From Corynebacterium sphenisci DSM 44792 (lineage in GTDB: Bacteria; Actinomycetota; Actinomycetes; Mycobacteriales; Mycobacteriaceae), in assembly GCF_001941505.1 (NCBI RefSeq), contig NZ_CP009248.1, positions 558,001-622,000 of the forward strand: 64,000 bases of DNA. The letters are read 5' to 3'. The notes under the pieces are model-generated. The model had not been told where the DNA came from and did no database searches. It saw nothing but the letters and a program-made list of their open reading frames with translations. Within the stretch, counting starts at the first letter, position 1. Each line of letters opens with the position of its first letter. Position numbers and translations under genes: made by a program. Shown here piece by piece: positions 20,435 through 29,396 of the stretch.

Positions 20435-20472
20435 GCCGTCTTTCCTACGGCACCGTAACCTACGGTCCAGTA
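20433..20472 (+). promoter_or_regulatory. Desaturase-operon promoter with tandem palindromes
   Basis: TTGCCG (20433-20438) and TAACCT (20456-20461) are exactly 17 bp apart. Overlapping the -10 is the perfect palindrome TACGGCACCGTA (20446-20457), followed after 3 bp by a second copy TACGGTCCAGTA (20461-20472) with one mismatch between arms. The centres are 15 bp apart. Such tandem palindromes fit a TetR-type repressor; the regulator is not identifiable here. Confidence 0.6.
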
Positions 20473-20494
20473 ACTTAGGAAAGGGGCCTTGCCC

Positions 20495-21553
20495 GTGTCG
20501 TTCACCCATCGACTCAAGCGCGCCCTGGAGGGCTTCTCCACGCCGCTGCTGCCCGACGACTACACCCGCCTGGTCAACCCGCTGTGGTCCACCCGCGAAT
20601 TCCGGGGCCGGATCGTCGCGGTGCGCCGGCCCACCGACACCACCGCGGAACTGGTCATCCGCCGCGGCTGGGGGGTGCCCGCCGAGTTCCGCGCCGGACA
20701 GCACATCGGCATCGGCGTGCGCGTCGACGGCCGCTACGTGTGGCGCTCCTACTCGCTGACCTGCGCCCCGCAGCCCGCGGACGGGCTGCTCACGGTCACC
20801 GTCAAGGCCATCGACGACGGCCGGCTCTCCCGGCACCTGGTGGCCAACGCCCGGCCCGGGATCGTGGTCCGGCTGGCGCTGCCCGCCGGCGACTTCCACC
20901 TCGACGAGCCGGTGCCGGAGAAGCTGCTCTTCCTCACCGCGGGCTCCGGGATCACCCCGGTGATGTCCATGCTCCGGGATCTGCGGGGGCGCTTCGGCGG
21001 CGGCGGCCCCGGCGCCGGCCCCGACGTGGTGCACCTGCACTCCGCGCGCACCGCCGCCGACGTGCTCTTCGACGCCGAACTCGCCGGGATGGCGCGCGAA
21101 TGCGGCTGGTACACCCGCGTCCTGCGGCTCACCGGGCGGCAGGGCCGGATCACCGCCCGGGACCTGCCGGGGCTGGTGCCCGACCTCGCCGAGCGCCAGG
21201 TCTACGCCTGCGGCCCGGCGGCCATGCTCGACGACGTGGAGGCCCATGTGCCGGGGGTGCGCACCGAGCGCTTCGCCCTGGACCGCGGTTCCACCGACGC
21301 CGCCGGCGGCATGGTGGTCTTCCCCGGCCGCGGCGAAATCGAGGTCGACGGGGCCACCACCATCCTCGAGGCCGGGGAGCGCGCCGGGATCCAGCTGCCC
21401 TACGGCTGCCGGATGGGCATCTGCGCCACCTGCGTGCGCCAGCTCGCCGACGGCACCGCCCGGGACCTGCGCACCGGCGCCACCCACGAGGCCGGGGAGC
21501 GGATCCGGGTCTGCGTCTGCGTGCCCGCCGGCGACGTCGAACTGGAGCCCTGA
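20495..21553 (+). CDS. Ferredoxin reductase, desaturase partner (Rv3230c type)
   Basis: Supplies electrons from NAD(P)H to the acyl-CoA desaturase encoded next. The 352 residues hold an FAD domain (WRSYSLTCAP, the RxYS motif), an NAD(P)-binding domain (LFLTAGSGITPVMSML; ACGPAAMLDDVEAHV), and a C-terminal plant-type [2Fe-2S] domain (CRMGICATC followed by the last ligand in VCVC). This fused order matches Rv3230c, which forms the stearoyl-CoA desaturase with DesA3. GTG at 20495 is chosen because AGGAAAGGGG lies 9 nt upstream; a TTG at 20489 would be too close. Confidence 0.9.
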   Translation: MSFTHRLKRALEGFSTPLLPDDYTRLVNPLWSTREFRGRIVAVRRPTDTTAELVIRRGWGVPAEFRAGQHIGIGVRVDGRYVWRSYSLTCAPQPADGLLTVTVKAIDDGRLSRHLVANARPGIVVRLALPAGDFHLDEPVPEKLLFLTAGSGITPVMSMLRDLRGRFGGGGPGAGPDVVHLHSARTAADVLFDAELAGMARECGWYTRVLRLTGRQGRITARDLPGLVPDLAERQVYACGPAAMLDDVEAHVPGVRTERFALDRGSTDAAGGMVVFPGRGEIEVDGATTILEAGERAGIQLPYGCRMGICATCVRQLADGTARDLRTGATHEAGERIRVCVCVPAGDVELEP

Positions 21554-21631
21554 GCCACTCCCACCCCGCGCACCGCCCGCCTCCGCCCACGCATACCCCG
21601 CACCGACACCCCCAACCCGCAAGGAGCCCCC

Positions 21632-22942
21632 ATGGCCATCTCGAACATCTCCGCCTACTCGCACCTCTCCGACGCCGACATCGCCGAGATCGGCGCCCGC
21701 CTGGACCGGATCTACGCCGAGATCCGGGAGGACCTCGGCCACCGCGACGTGCGCTACATCAAGAACCTGATCCGGGTCCAGCGCGGACTCGAGTTCGGCG
21801 GCCGGATCGCCATGCTGATCCCGCGGTCGAGGGCCGCCCTGTGGGGCGGGATCGGCGCGGTGAGCCTGGCCAAGATCCTGGAGAACCTGGAGATCGGGCA
21901 CAACACCATGCACGGCCAGTGGGACTGGATGAACGACCCCGAGGTGCACTCCGCCTACTGGGAGTGGGACAACACCTGCCCCGCCTCCGGGTGGAAGCAC
22001 TCGCACAATTTCGTGCACCACAAGTACACCAACGTGCTCGGCATGGACAACGACGTCGGCTACGGCATCCTGCGGGTCACCCGGGAGCGCGCCTGGTCGC
22101 CCGGCCACCTGCTGCAGCCGGTGACCAACGTGGTGCTCGCCGCGTTGTTCCAGTGGGCGGTGGCCTTCTACGACGTCGAGCTCGGCCGGGTCTTCGCCGG
22201 GAAGAAGAAGTGGGCGGAGGCCAAACCGCAGCTGATGGAGGTCCTCGCCAAGTCGGGCCGGCAGGTGGCCAAGGACTACCTGCTCTTCCCGGCCCTGGCC
22301 GGCACCCGCTTCGGCGAGGTCGCCAAGGCCAACATGTACGCCAACCTGATCCGCTCGGTGTGGGCCTACGCGGTGATCTTCTGCGGGCACTTCCCCGATG
22401 ACGCGGAGACCTTCACCAAGGAGCAGTACGCCAACGAGACCCACGAGGAGTGGTACCTGCGGCAGATGCTGGGCAGCGCCAACTTCACCGGCGGCTTCCT
22501 GCTCTCGGTGCTCTCCGGCAACCTCAACTACCAGATCGAGCACCACCTCTACCCGGACATGCCCTCCAACCGGCTCGCCGAGGCGGCGCAGCGGGTGCGC
22601 GAGATCTGCGACGAGTACGACCTGCCCTACAACACCGGCTCCTTCCCGCGGCAGTTCCTGCAGGTGCAGCGCACCCTGCTGAAGCTGACCCTGCCGAACC
22701 GGTTCCTGGTCGCCGACCCGGACAACGCCCCCGAGGTGCGCTCCGAGCGGGCCTTCGCGAAGTACCCGCAGGTGGAGTCCGCCCTCGACGCCACCGCCCG
22801 GCCCCGCCGGGGCCTGCGCACCGGGCTGCGGCTGCTCAAGCGGCTGCGCCCCGGGGTGCGCGAGGTGATCGCCGCCTACACCGGCCGCTCCACCCGCACC
22901 CCGGCGCCGGTGGCCGCCGGCCGGGGGGCCGTGGCCGCCTGA
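21632..22942 (+). CDS. desA3: Acyl-CoA (stearoyl/linoleoyl type) fatty acid desaturase
   Basis: Membrane di-iron desaturase that introduces a double bond into a fatty acyl-CoA, as Mycobacterium DesA3 does at delta-9. The 436 residues show three His boxes: GHNTMHGQW (about 89-97), HSHNFVHHKY (about 125-134), and the QIEHHLYPDMP box (about 305-315). Moderately hydrophobic stretches lie between. AAGGAG lies 7 nt before the ATG. It is 78 bp behind its reductase and shares the regulated promoter at 20433. The last 60 residues are basic and variable. Acyl specificity is inferred from synteny. Confidence 0.88.
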   Translation: MAISNISAYSHLSDADIAEIGARLDRIYAEIREDLGHRDVRYIKNLIRVQRGLEFGGRIAMLIPRSRAALWGGIGAVSLAKILENLEIGHNTMHGQWDWMNDPEVHSAYWEWDNTCPASGWKHSHNFVHHKYTNVLGMDNDVGYGILRVTRERAWSPGHLLQPVTNVVLAALFQWAVAFYDVELGRVFAGKKKWAEAKPQLMEVLAKSGRQVAKDYLLFPALAGTRFGEVAKANMYANLIRSVWAYAVIFCGHFPDDAETFTKEQYANETHEEWYLRQMLGSANFTGGFLLSVLSGNLNYQIEHHLYPDMPSNRLAEAAQRVREICDEYDLPYNTGSFPRQFLQVQRTLLKLTLPNRFLVADPDNAPEVRSERAFAKYPQVESALDATARPRRGLRTGLRLLKRLRPGVREVIAAYTGRSTRTPAPVAAGRGAVAA

Positions 22943-22957
22943 CCCGCCTCCGGCGGC

Positions 22958-24532
22958 TCAGCGCCCGCCGGCCGGCTCCGCCGGACCCTCCGGCTCCATC
23001 CCGTCGGCGCGGGTCGCCCCGGTGCCGGGATCGGGATCCGCGGCGAACCCGGCCGCCCCGGCGGCCTCGGCGGCGGTGGCGTCGGCGGCCCGGGCGGCGT
23101 GCTCGGCATGGGCCTCGTACTCGGCGGACTCCAGCTCCCACTCATGGGCCTCGCGGAGGAGGTCCCGATCCTGCACCCCGGTGCGCCGGTTCCACGGCAG
23201 CGTGGTCGGCAGCATGGAGCGGCCGCGCACCAGCTCCGCGGCCAGCGCCGCGGTCGCCGCGGCGAGGAAGAGCGCCAGATAGGCCGAGGAGGACTGCCCG
23301 GTGAACTCCACGGTGACCACCAGGGCGAACAGCGGGGCGGCCATCGCGGTGGACAGGAACGCCGCCGCGCCGAGCAGCGCGAAGTCCGTCGGCGGCACCT
23401 GCGGCATCAGCGGGTGCAGCACCACGCCGAGCAGGTAGCCGGCCATCGAGCCCAGGGCGAAGCCCGGGGTGAGGATGCCGCCGACCGCCCCGGAGCGCAG
23501 GGTCACCGCCACCGCGATGAGCTTCGCGGCGGCCAGGGCGGCGATGAAGGTCCAGGCGGGGTTGTCCTCCAGCACCTGGGTGGCGGCGTTGCGGCCGTTG
23601 CCGAGCACCTCCGGCAGCCAGATCGCCATCAGGCCGACGAGGATGAACGCCCCGGGCAGCTGCCAGAGCACCCCGGCGCCGGTGGGCGCGGCGTCCTGGA
23701 CATGCGAGATGAGCCGGCGGAAGGCCACGCCGACCAGGCCCAGCACCACGCCGAGCACGATCGCCGCGGCGAGGTTGCCGAAGCCCTCGGAGAGGTTGAT
23801 GGTGCTGTACAGCGGCCGCGTGCCGACGATGATCCCGGAGGTCACCGTGGCCACCGCGGAGCAGGCCAGCACCACCATGCAGGCGCGCACCGTGATCGTG
23901 GTGAGCAGGATCTCCAGGGCGAAGATCGCCCCGGCCAGGGGGATGTGGTAAATCGCGCCGAGGCCGGCGCCGGCGGCGGCGGCGACCAGCACCCGGGTCA
24001 GCTCCGGGTTCACCCCCAGCCGGCGGGTGATCTGGTTGGCGAACATGGCGCCGAGCTCCCGGGGCGCGTTCTCCCGGCCCACCGAGGCCCCGGCGGCGAC
24101 GGTGGCCATCTGCAGCACCGCGTTCGCCGCGGTCTCCGCGGCGGGCATGCGCACGCCGTCCATGCCGTCCTCGACGCTTTCGATGGGGTCGCCGATCCGG
24201 CGCACCAGGTACCAGGCGGGCCCGGCGATGAGCCCGGCGACGGTGATGCCCAGGAATCTCTGCAGGGCGGTGGTGCCCTCCGTGACCACCTTGAGGTCGC
24301 CCTCGTGCTGGCCGTAGACGAAGTCCTCGATGATGTGCAGCAGCCACACCAGCCCGGCGGCCGCCAGGCCGGTGAGCACCCCCACCACCAGGGTGATCAG
24401 GCACAGCCGGATGAGCAGGCCGAAATCGGGGCCCGGATGCGGTCGGTGCGGCCGGGGCAGGTGCGCCCCGCGCCTCCCGGGGGCGGCGGTGCCCCGGTCG
24501 GGTTCGGTCGGGTGCCGGTCAGTCGCGTTCAA
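22958..24532 (-). CDS. ClC-family chloride channel/antiporter
   Basis: A 524-residue membrane protein with 10 or more helices. ClC signatures are GRENAPRELG (usually GREGP; the gating Glu is kept), YHIPLAGAIFALEI, and GAVGGILTPGFALGSMAGY. A cytoplasmic acidic and Ala-rich tail of about 90 residues follows. No ATG fits upstream of the first helix (LIRLCLITLVVGVLTGLAAAGLVWLL). The TTG at 24532, with GGGAG 7 nt before it, overlaps the rsgA 3' end by 14 bp and gives MNATDRHP. This is the last gene of an aroA-rsgA-clc operon. Whether it is a channel or a Cl-/H+ exchanger cannot be told. Confidence 0.88.
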   Translation of the reverse strand: MNATDRHPTEPDRGTAAPGRRGAHLPRPHRPHPGPDFGLLIRLCLITLVVGVLTGLAAAGLVWLLHIIEDFVYGQHEGDLKVVTEGTTALQRFLGITVAGLIAGPAWYLVRRIGDPIESVEDGMDGVRMPAAETAANAVLQMATVAAGASVGRENAPRELGAMFANQITRRLGVNPELTRVLVAAAAGAGLGAIYHIPLAGAIFALEILLTTITVRACMVVLACSAVATVTSGIIVGTRPLYSTINLSEGFGNLAAAIVLGVVLGLVGVAFRRLISHVQDAAPTGAGVLWQLPGAFILVGLMAIWLPEVLGNGRNAATQVLEDNPAWTFIAALAAAKLIAVAVTLRSGAVGGILTPGFALGSMAGYLLGVVLHPLMPQVPPTDFALLGAAAFLSTAMAAPLFALVVTVEFTGQSSSAYLALFLAAATAALAAELVRGRSMLPTTLPWNRRTGVQDRDLLREAHEWELESAEYEAHAEHAARAADATAAEAAGAAGFAADPDPGTGATRADGMEPEGPAEPAGGR

Positions 24533-25535
24533 TTCCGATCTCCCATTCCTCGTTGGCGGAGACCGCGGCGATGAGCTCGCGTACGGCCATGGCGCGTCGG
24601 TGCGCCGTCCCGGCCAGGGCGTCCAGGGCGCATTCCGGATCCGCGGGCGGGCCCAGGTGGGTGCAGCCGCGCGGGCAGCCGGCCACCGCCGCCGCCAGAT
24701 CCGGGAAGGCCCCGATGACCGTGTCCGGGGTGATGTGGGCGAGTCCGAAGGAGCGGATGCCCGGGGTGTCGATGATCCAGCCGCCGGCGGCGCCGGGCAG
24801 GCGCAGCGCCACCGACTGGGTGGAGGTGTGCCGGCCCTTGCCCACCCCGGAGACGTCCGCGGTGGCCCGGCCGGCATCCGGCACCAGCCGGTTCACCAGG
24901 GTGGATTTGCCCACCCCGGAATGGCCGATGAGGGCGGTGATCCCGCCGCCGATGAGCGCGCGCGCCGGCTCGACCGGGTCGGCCATCCCGCAGCGCAGCA
25001 CCGGCACCCCCAGGTCGGCGAATTCGGCGGCGAAGGCGGCCGGGTCGGCGAGGTCGGATTTGGTCAGCGCGAGCACCGGGGACAGGCCCCCGGCGTAGGC
25101 GGCGACCAGGGCGCGCTCCACGAACCCGGTGCGCGGCGGGGGATCGGCCACCGCGCAGACGATGAGCAGCCGATCCGCGTTGGCCACCACGATCCGCTCG
25201 TAGGGGTCGGCGTCGTCGGCGGTGCGGCGCAGCACGCTGGCGCGCTCCGCCAGGCGGACGATCCGGGCCAGGGTGCCCGGCCGGCCGGAGACGTCGCCGA
25301 CCACGCCCACCCGGTCGCCGACCACGATGGTGGTGCGGCCCATCTCCCGGGCCCGCATGCAGGTCACCTCGGGCCCGTCGTCGAGGACCACCCCCCAGCG
25401 GCCCCGGTCCTTGGTGACCACCATCCCCCAGCGGGCGTCGCGGTGGCTGGGCCGGTCCTTGGTGCGCGGCCGCGATCCGCGGCCCGGGCGCACCCGGACG
25501 TCGGATTCGTCGTAGTCGCCGCGTCGCCTGCTCAG
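24519..25535 (-). CDS. rsgA: Ribosome small-subunit biogenesis GTPase RsgA, probable CTG start
   Basis: Circularly permuted GTPase that checks 30S maturation. The 338 residues have an OB-fold N-terminus, the permuted G motifs (G4 LALTKSDL, then G1 [14 protein letters not shown], then G3 DTPGIRSFG), and a C-terminal zinc knuckle ([16 protein letters not shown]). The family N-terminus [12 protein letters not shown] is present only if translation begins upstream of any in-frame ATG or GTG; the CTG at 25535 overlaps the aroA stop in a CTGA arrangement, the equivalent of an ATGA coupling. A GTG at 25493 is possible but would cut conserved residues. Confidence 0.9.
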   Translation of the reverse strand: MSRRRGDYDESDVRVRPGRGSRPRTKDRPSHRDARWGMVVTKDRGRWGVVLDDGPEVTCMRAREMGRTTIVVGDRVGVVGDVSGRPGTLARIVRLAERASVLRRTADDADPYERIVVANADRLLIVCAVADPPPRTGFVERALVAAYAGGLSPVLALTKSDLADPAAFAAEFADLGVPVLRCGMADPVEPARALIGGGITALIGHSGVGKSTLVNRLVPDAGRATADVSGVGKGRHTSTQSVALRLPGAAGGWIIDTPGIRSFGLAHITPDTVIGAFPDLAAAVAGCPRGCTHLGPPADPECALDALAGTAHRRAMAVRELIAAVSANEEWEIGIERD

Positions 25536-26905
25536 CGGGAACCACCCCCCGCATCCCCGTCCCCGGAGCCGTCGGCGGGGTCCGCGGCGGCGCGGAGGCC
25601 GAGCATCTCCGCCCAGCGGATCTCGAACCCGGGCAGGGTCTTCGCGGTGGTGGCGATGTCGTCCACCCGCACCCCCGCCACCCGCAGCCCGAGGATCGCC
25701 CCGGCGGTGGCCATCCGGTGATCCGCGTAGGAGCGCCACAGCCCCCCGCGGAGCGCCGCGGGCCGGATCTCGATGCCGTCGGGCAGTTCCCGGGCGTCGC
25801 CGCCGAGGCCGTTGATCTCGGCGACCAGGGCGGCCAGCCGGTCGGTCTCGTGGCCGCGCAGATGCGCGATCCCGGTGAGCCGGGTGGGGGTGGCCGCCAG
25901 CGCGGCCAGGGCCGCCACGGTGGGGGTGAGCTCCCCGATGTCGCCCATGTCCAGCTCCACCCCGGCGAGCTCCGCCGGGCCGCGCACGGTGAGCGCCCGG
26001 GCCCCGGCGGCGGGGTCGCCGGTGAACCCCACGGTGCAGCCCATGGCCACCAGGATCCGGCGGATCGCGTCCCCGGGCTGGGTGGTGCGGGTCGGCCAGC
26101 CGGGTACGGTGACCGCGCCGCCGGTGGCCGCCGCGGCGGCGAGGAAGGGCGTGGCGTTGGACAGGTCCGGCTCGATGACCCAGCGCCGGCCCCGGATCTC
26201 CTGGTGCGCGATCCGGAACTCCCCGCGGCGGGGCTCCTCGACGACCACCCCGGCGGCGCGGAGCATCTCCAGGGTCATGTCGATATGCGGCCGGGAGGGC
26301 ACGTTGCCGGCCTGCATCAGCTCCAGGCCCCGCTCGTAGCGGGCCCCGGCGAGCAGCAGCCCGGAGATGAACTGGCTGGAGGCGGCGGCGTCGACCTCCA
26401 CCGCCCCGCCGACGGTGCCGCCGCCGTGCACGGTGCAGGGCAGCCGGTCGCCGTCGACGCGCACGCCGAGCCCGCGCAGCGCGTCGAGCACCGCGCCCAT
26501 CGGACGCACCCGGGCCTCCTCGTCGCCGTCGAGGAACACCGCCCCCTCGGCCAGCGCCGCCACCGGGGGGATGAAGCGCATCACGGTGCCGGCCAGGCCG
26601 CAGTCCACCGCCGCCCCGCGCAGCCGGCGCGGGGTGATTTGCAGCATCCGGTCGGCGGTGCCGGTGGCCGGGGAGCCGTCCCGGATGCCGACGCCGAGGG
26701 CGCGCAGCGCGTTGACCATCAGATCGGTGTCCCGGGAGCGCAGCGCCCCGTGGATCTCGGAGGCGGTGGAGGACAGGGCGGCGATGATGAGCGCCCGGTT
26801 GGTCATGGACTTCGAACCGGGCACCGCCACCGTCGCCGTGACGGGGCCGTCGGCGAGCGGGGCGGGCCAGGGTGCGGGCTGGATCGGGTGGTTCACGAAC
26901 CCCAT
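25532..26905 (-). CDS. aroA: 3-phosphoshikimate 1-carboxyvinyltransferase (EPSP synthase)
   Basis: Joins shikimate 3-phosphate and phosphoenolpyruvate in the aromatic amino acid pathway. The 457 residues contain the substrate-binding [15 protein letters not shown] (about 30-44), the PEP-loop segment [14 protein letters not shown] (about 101-114; the usual NAGTAMR), the domain-swap region [13 protein letters not shown], and the C-terminal [15 protein letters not shown] and [13 protein letters not shown]. The N-terminus has an extra about 25 residues with respect to E. coli, normal in Corynebacterium. It is divergent from the SRAP gene with 38 bp between starts. Confidence 0.95.
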   Translation of the reverse strand: MGFVNHPIQPAPWPAPLADGPVTATVAVPGSKSMTNRALIIAALSSTASEIHGALRSRDTDLMVNALRALGVGIRDGSPATGTADRMLQITPRRLRGAAVDCGLAGTVMRFIPPVAALAEGAVFLDGDEEARVRPMGAVLDALRGLGVRVDGDRLPCTVHGGGTVGGAVEVDAAASSQFISGLLLAGARYERGLELMQAGNVPSRPHIDMTLEMLRAAGVVVEEPRRGEFRIAHQEIRGRRWVIEPDLSNATPFLAAAAATGGAVTVPGWPTRTTQPGDAIRRILVAMGCTVGFTGDPAAGARALTVRGPAELAGVELDMGDIGELTPTVAALAALAATPTRLTGIAHLRGHETDRLAALVAEINGLGGDARELPDGIEIRPAALRGGLWRSYADHRMATAGAILGLRVAGVRVDDIATTAKTLPGFEIRWAEMLGLRAAADPADGSGDGDAGGGSR

Positions 26906-26923
26906 TGTCCCCCACGGAGGCCG

Positions 26924-26939
26924 CCATCGGGGACGATGG
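26924..26939. promoter_or_regulatory. Palindrome in the aroA/SRAP divergent promoter
   Basis: CCATCG (26924-26929) and CGATGG (26934-26939) flank GGGA in the 38-bp gap. Each arm could serve as part of a -10 for one gene (GACGAT ends 7 nt before the SRAP ATG). A shared operator is possible. Confidence 0.3.
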
Positions 26940-26943
26940 GGGC

Positions 26944-27696
26944 ATGTGCGGTCGTTTCGTCTCGGTCACCGTCGGCGCGGAGCTGGCCGACGCCATCGCC
27001 GCGCTGCCCGGGCTGGGCCGCGCCCAGGTGCGCGCCGCCGCCCCGCCGCGGTGGAACGTCGCGCCCACCCACCCGGTGCAGATCGTGGTGCCCGCCGAGG
27101 CGCTGGCCGCCCCGGCCGGGCAGCCGGCCGGGGCGGGGGAGGCGATCATCGGGGCCCGCTGGGGGCTCATCCCGCACTGGGCGCGGGAGGTGCCGCGCAC
27201 CCCCTGGTTCAACGCCCGCGGGGAGACCCTGGCGGAGAAGCCCGCCTTCCGGGACGCGCACCGCGGCCCGCGCTGCCTGGTGCCGGTCGACGGCTGGTAC
27301 GAGTGGCGGCACCGCCGGCCCTGGTACTGCGCCCCGGAGTCCGGCGGCCCGCTGTTCCTCGCCGGGCTGTGGACCCGCTGGCGGGACTGGTACACCGCCA
27401 CCATCGTCACCACCGACGCGGTCGGCGACCTGGGCTGGCTGCATGACCGGATGCCGCGGGTGCTCGCCCCGGGCGACTGCGCCCGCTGGCTGCGCGGCGC
27501 CCCCGACGAGATCGCGGATCTGCGCGCCCCCGCGGACCCGGCGGAGCTGCCCGGGCTCCGGCTCACCCCGGCGGACCCGGCGGTGGGCCGGGTGGGTACG
27601 GAGGGCCCGGAGCTGCTGGATTCGGCCGCGGCGGCCGAATCCGGCCGCGCCGCCGCCGCGGCCGGGGACGCGCCCCCGGAGCCGCTCAGGCGGTGA
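26944..27696 (+). CDS. SRAP (YedK/HMCES) abasic-site processing protein
   Basis: Covalently shields abasic sites in single-stranded DNA. The 250 residues begin MCGRF, placing the catalytic Cys2 after Met removal, and keep the rest of the site: [35 protein letters not shown] (Asn and Glu), [11 protein letters not shown], and MPRVLAP with the preceding His (LHDRMP). A low-complexity Ala-rich tail of about 25 residues follows. The last 11 bp overlap the converging ybaK-like gene. Confidence 0.92.
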   Translation: MCGRFVSVTVGAELADAIAALPGLGRAQVRAAAPPRWNVAPTHPVQIVVPAEALAAPAGQPAGAGEAIIGARWGLIPHWAREVPRTPWFNARGETLAEKPAFRDAHRGPRCLVPVDGWYEWRHRRPWYCAPESGGPLFLAGLWTRWRDWYTATIVTTDAVGDLGWLHDRMPRVLAPGDCARWLRGAPDEIADLRAPADPAELPGLRLTPADPAVGRVGTEGPELLDSAAAAESGRAAAAAGDAPPEPLRR

Positions 27697-28186
27697 TCGG
27701 CGCCACCGCCGCGCCGGTGAGCCGCACCAGCTCCGCCGGATCGAGCTCCACGTCCAGGCCCCGCCGGCCCGCGGAGACCAGGATCACCGGCTGCGCCAGC
27801 AGCGCCTCGTCGACCACGACGGGCAGCCGGCGGCGGCCGCCCAGCGGGGAGATCCCGCCGGGCACGTAGCCGGTGGCCCGGCTCGCCGCCGCCGGGTCGG
27901 CCAGGGCCGCGGTGCGCGCGCCGAGCGCGGCGGCGGCGCGCTTCGGGGCCAGCCGGGCGGCCACCGGAAGCACCGCCAGCGCCTCCCCGGCCCCGGCGAG
28001 CTCGATGACCAGGGTCTTGGCGATCCGTTCGGCGGCGATGCCGCGTTCGGCGAGCCGGGCCGCGGCGGCGGCGCCGAAATCCCGGTCGCCGCCGGCGAAG
28101 CGGTGCACCCGGTGCGGCACCCCCGCATCGGCGAGGGTGGCCAGGGCCGGGGTGGCGGGGGCGGGGGCGCGGCGACGGGGGGCCAT
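27686..28186 (-). CDS. ybaK: YbaK/EbsC-type Cys-tRNA(Pro) deacylase
   Basis: Hydrolyses cysteine wrongly attached to tRNA-Pro. The 166 residues match the YbaK fold: AERIAKTLVIEL (the catalytic Lys region), ALAVLPVAARLAPKRAAAALGAR, ATGYVPGGISPLGGRRRLPVVVD (the GG-SPLG loop), and VILVSAGRRGLDVELDPAELVRLTGA. The start at ATG 28186 (MAPRRRAPAP) was preferred over the long upstream frame, which would run into the sigH promoter. It converges on the SRAP gene. Confidence 0.88.
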   Translation of the reverse strand: MAPRRRAPAPATPALATLADAGVPHRVHRFAGGDRDFGAAAAARLAERGIAAERIAKTLVIELAGAGEALAVLPVAARLAPKRAAAALGARTAALADPAAASRATGYVPGGISPLGGRRRLPVVVDEALLAQPVILVSAGRRGLDVELDPAELVRLTGAAVAPITA

Positions 28187-28228
28187 GATCCCGTGATAGC
28201 ACCCGACCGGGCCGGGGCGCCGCCCGGC

Positions 28229-28234
28229 TAGACT
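28229..28234 (+). promoter_or_regulatory. sigH -10 element, leaderless type
   Basis: TAGACT ends 7 nt before the sigH ATG at 28242, so the transcript should begin at the start codon. I do not see the GGAAT...GTT pattern of a SigH-dependent autoregulatory promoter. Confidence 0.45.
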
Positions 28235-28241
28235 GGCCCCC

Positions 28242-28880
28242 ATGACCAGTCGGACCACCGGGGTGGCGCGCACCGAGGAGAGCTCCGCGGAACTCGCGGA
28301 GCGCTTCGAGGCGGAGGCGCTGCCGTACCTCGACCAGCTCTACGGCGCCGCGCTGCGGATGACCCGCAACCCGGCCGACGCCGAGGACCTGGTGCAGGAG
28401 GCCTACATGAAGGCCTTCCAGGGCTTCGGCTCCTACCGGCCGGGCACCAACCTCAAGGCCTGGTTGTACCGGATCCTCACCAACGCCTACATCAACCACT
28501 ACCGGCGGGCGAAGCGCCGGCCGGCGGAGTACGCCACCGACGACATCACCGACCACCAGATCGCGGAGACCGCCTCGCACCACTCCTCGGGGCTGCGCTC
28601 GGCGGAGACCGAGGCCCTGGAGCTGCTCCCGGACGAGGAGATCAAGCGGGCCCTGATGGAGCTGTCCGAGGACTACCGGATGGCCGTCTACTACGCGGAC
28701 GTGGAGGGGCTGCCGTACAAGGAGATCGCCGAGATCATGGGCACCCCCATCGGCACCGTGATGTCCCGGCTGCACCGGGGAAGAAAAAAGCTGCGCGAGT
28801 CGTTGACCGATGTGGCCCGGGATCGCGGTTTCCTCCGCGAGGAGGACCGGGCCGCCGCAGGCGGGAAGGACGCGAGGTGA
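28242..28880 (+). CDS. sigH: ECF sigma factor SigH
   Basis: Group IV sigma factor for heat and thiol-oxidative stress. The 212 residues have region 2 ([26 protein letters not shown], then [25 protein letters not shown]) and region 4 ([48 protein letters not shown]). It is followed with a 4-bp overlap by its anti-sigma gene and then by bL37 and whcE, the conserved SigH neighbourhood in Corynebacterium and Mycobacterium. Confidence 0.96.
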   Translation: MTSRTTGVARTEESSAELAERFEAEALPYLDQLYGAALRMTRNPADAEDLVQEAYMKAFQGFGSYRPGTNLKAWLYRILTNAYINHYRRAKRRPAEYATDDITDHQIAETASHHSSGLRSAETEALELLPDEEIKRALMELSEDYRMAVYYADVEGLPYKEIAEIMGTPIGTVMSRLHRGRKKLRESLTDVARDRGFLREEDRAAAGGKDAR

Positions 28881-29158
28881 GCGAGGACATGGGGCCCTGC
28901 ACGCATCCGGGGGTGAGCTGCGCGGAGATCCGGCGGCGGGTGGAGGCGCTGCTGGACGGCGAATGCGATCCCGTGGAGAGCCGGGAGCTGGAGTCCATGA
29001 TCGAGGCCTGCCCGCAGTGCATGGAGGGCATCGGCCAGGACGCCACCATCCGGCGGCTGCTGCGCCGGTGCTGCTGCGAGCAGGCCCCGGCGGAGCTGCG
29101 CACCCGGATCACCACCCGGATCCGGGTGAGCTGGACCCGCGCCGAGTTCCGCGGCTGA
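28877..29158 (+). CDS. rshA: Anti-sigma factor RshA
   Basis: Redox-sensitive ZAS-type anti-sigma factor expected to hold SigH in reduced cells. The 93 residues include an N-terminal [25 protein letters not shown] and the CPQC pair, but the His that should precede it (HxxxCxxC) is Met here (SMIEACPQC). A Cys run CCC follows at about residues 72-74. The GTG start at 28877 overlaps the sigH stop (GTGA). Identity is strong by position; the altered zinc site is discussed as a finding. Confidence 0.9.
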   Translation: MSEDMGPCTHPGVSCAEIRRRVEALLDGECDPVESRELESMIEACPQCMEGIGQDATIRRLLRRCCCEQAPAELRTRITTRIRVSWTRAEFRG

Positions 29159-29214
29159 GCCGCGGCGGGGCGATCCCCGCGGGGCGGGCGGGGCGATCCG
29201 GCCGCGCGCATGAG

Positions 29215-29250
29215 CCGACCCGCCGGCCCCGGAGGGGGCGGGCGGGTCGG
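29215..29250. terminator. Bidirectional terminator between rshA and the bL37 gene
   Basis: CCGACCCGCC (29215-29224) pairs with GGCGGGTCGG (29241-29250), with further GCCCC/GGGGC pairing inside. It lies between two converging genes, so it can stop both transcripts. Confidence 0.6.
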
Positions 29251-29269
29251 GTCTCTCAGCTCCCGGTGC

Positions 29270-29344
29270 TCAGGAGTTGGGGCGCTTGCCGTGGTTGGCG
29301 CCCTTCTTGCGGCGGTCCTTGCGCTTGCGGCCACGCTTGCTCAT
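29270..29344 (-). CDS. Ribosomal protein bL37 (24 residues)
   Basis: Encodes a 24-residue, extremely basic peptide starting MSKRGRKRKDRRKK and ending NHGKRPNS. It matches the small actinobacterial 50S protein bL37 described from mycobacterial ribosome structures, which sits near the 23S rRNA. AAGGAG lies 7 nt before the ATG. The gene is 52 bp downstream of whcE on the same strand and is probably co-transcribed with it. Confidence 0.85.
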   Translation of the reverse strand: MSKRGRKRKDRRKKGANHGKRPNS

Positions 29345-29396
29345 GCGGGTCTCCTTGAATCGAACTGGTCGGGATCTCTCCCGGGAATACTACGGC

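Noticed and set aside
20446..20474. GTAAC repeats in the desaturase promoter as an MtrA box
   Set aside because: The GTAAC copies are 15 bp apart in place of 11, and the palindromic arrangement explains the region better.
22958..24877. A longer Clc reading frame starting inside rsgA at 24877
   Set aside because: The extra 115 residues are antisense-free but read as an alternative frame of rsgA with no ClC features; TTG 24532 has a proper ribosome-binding site.
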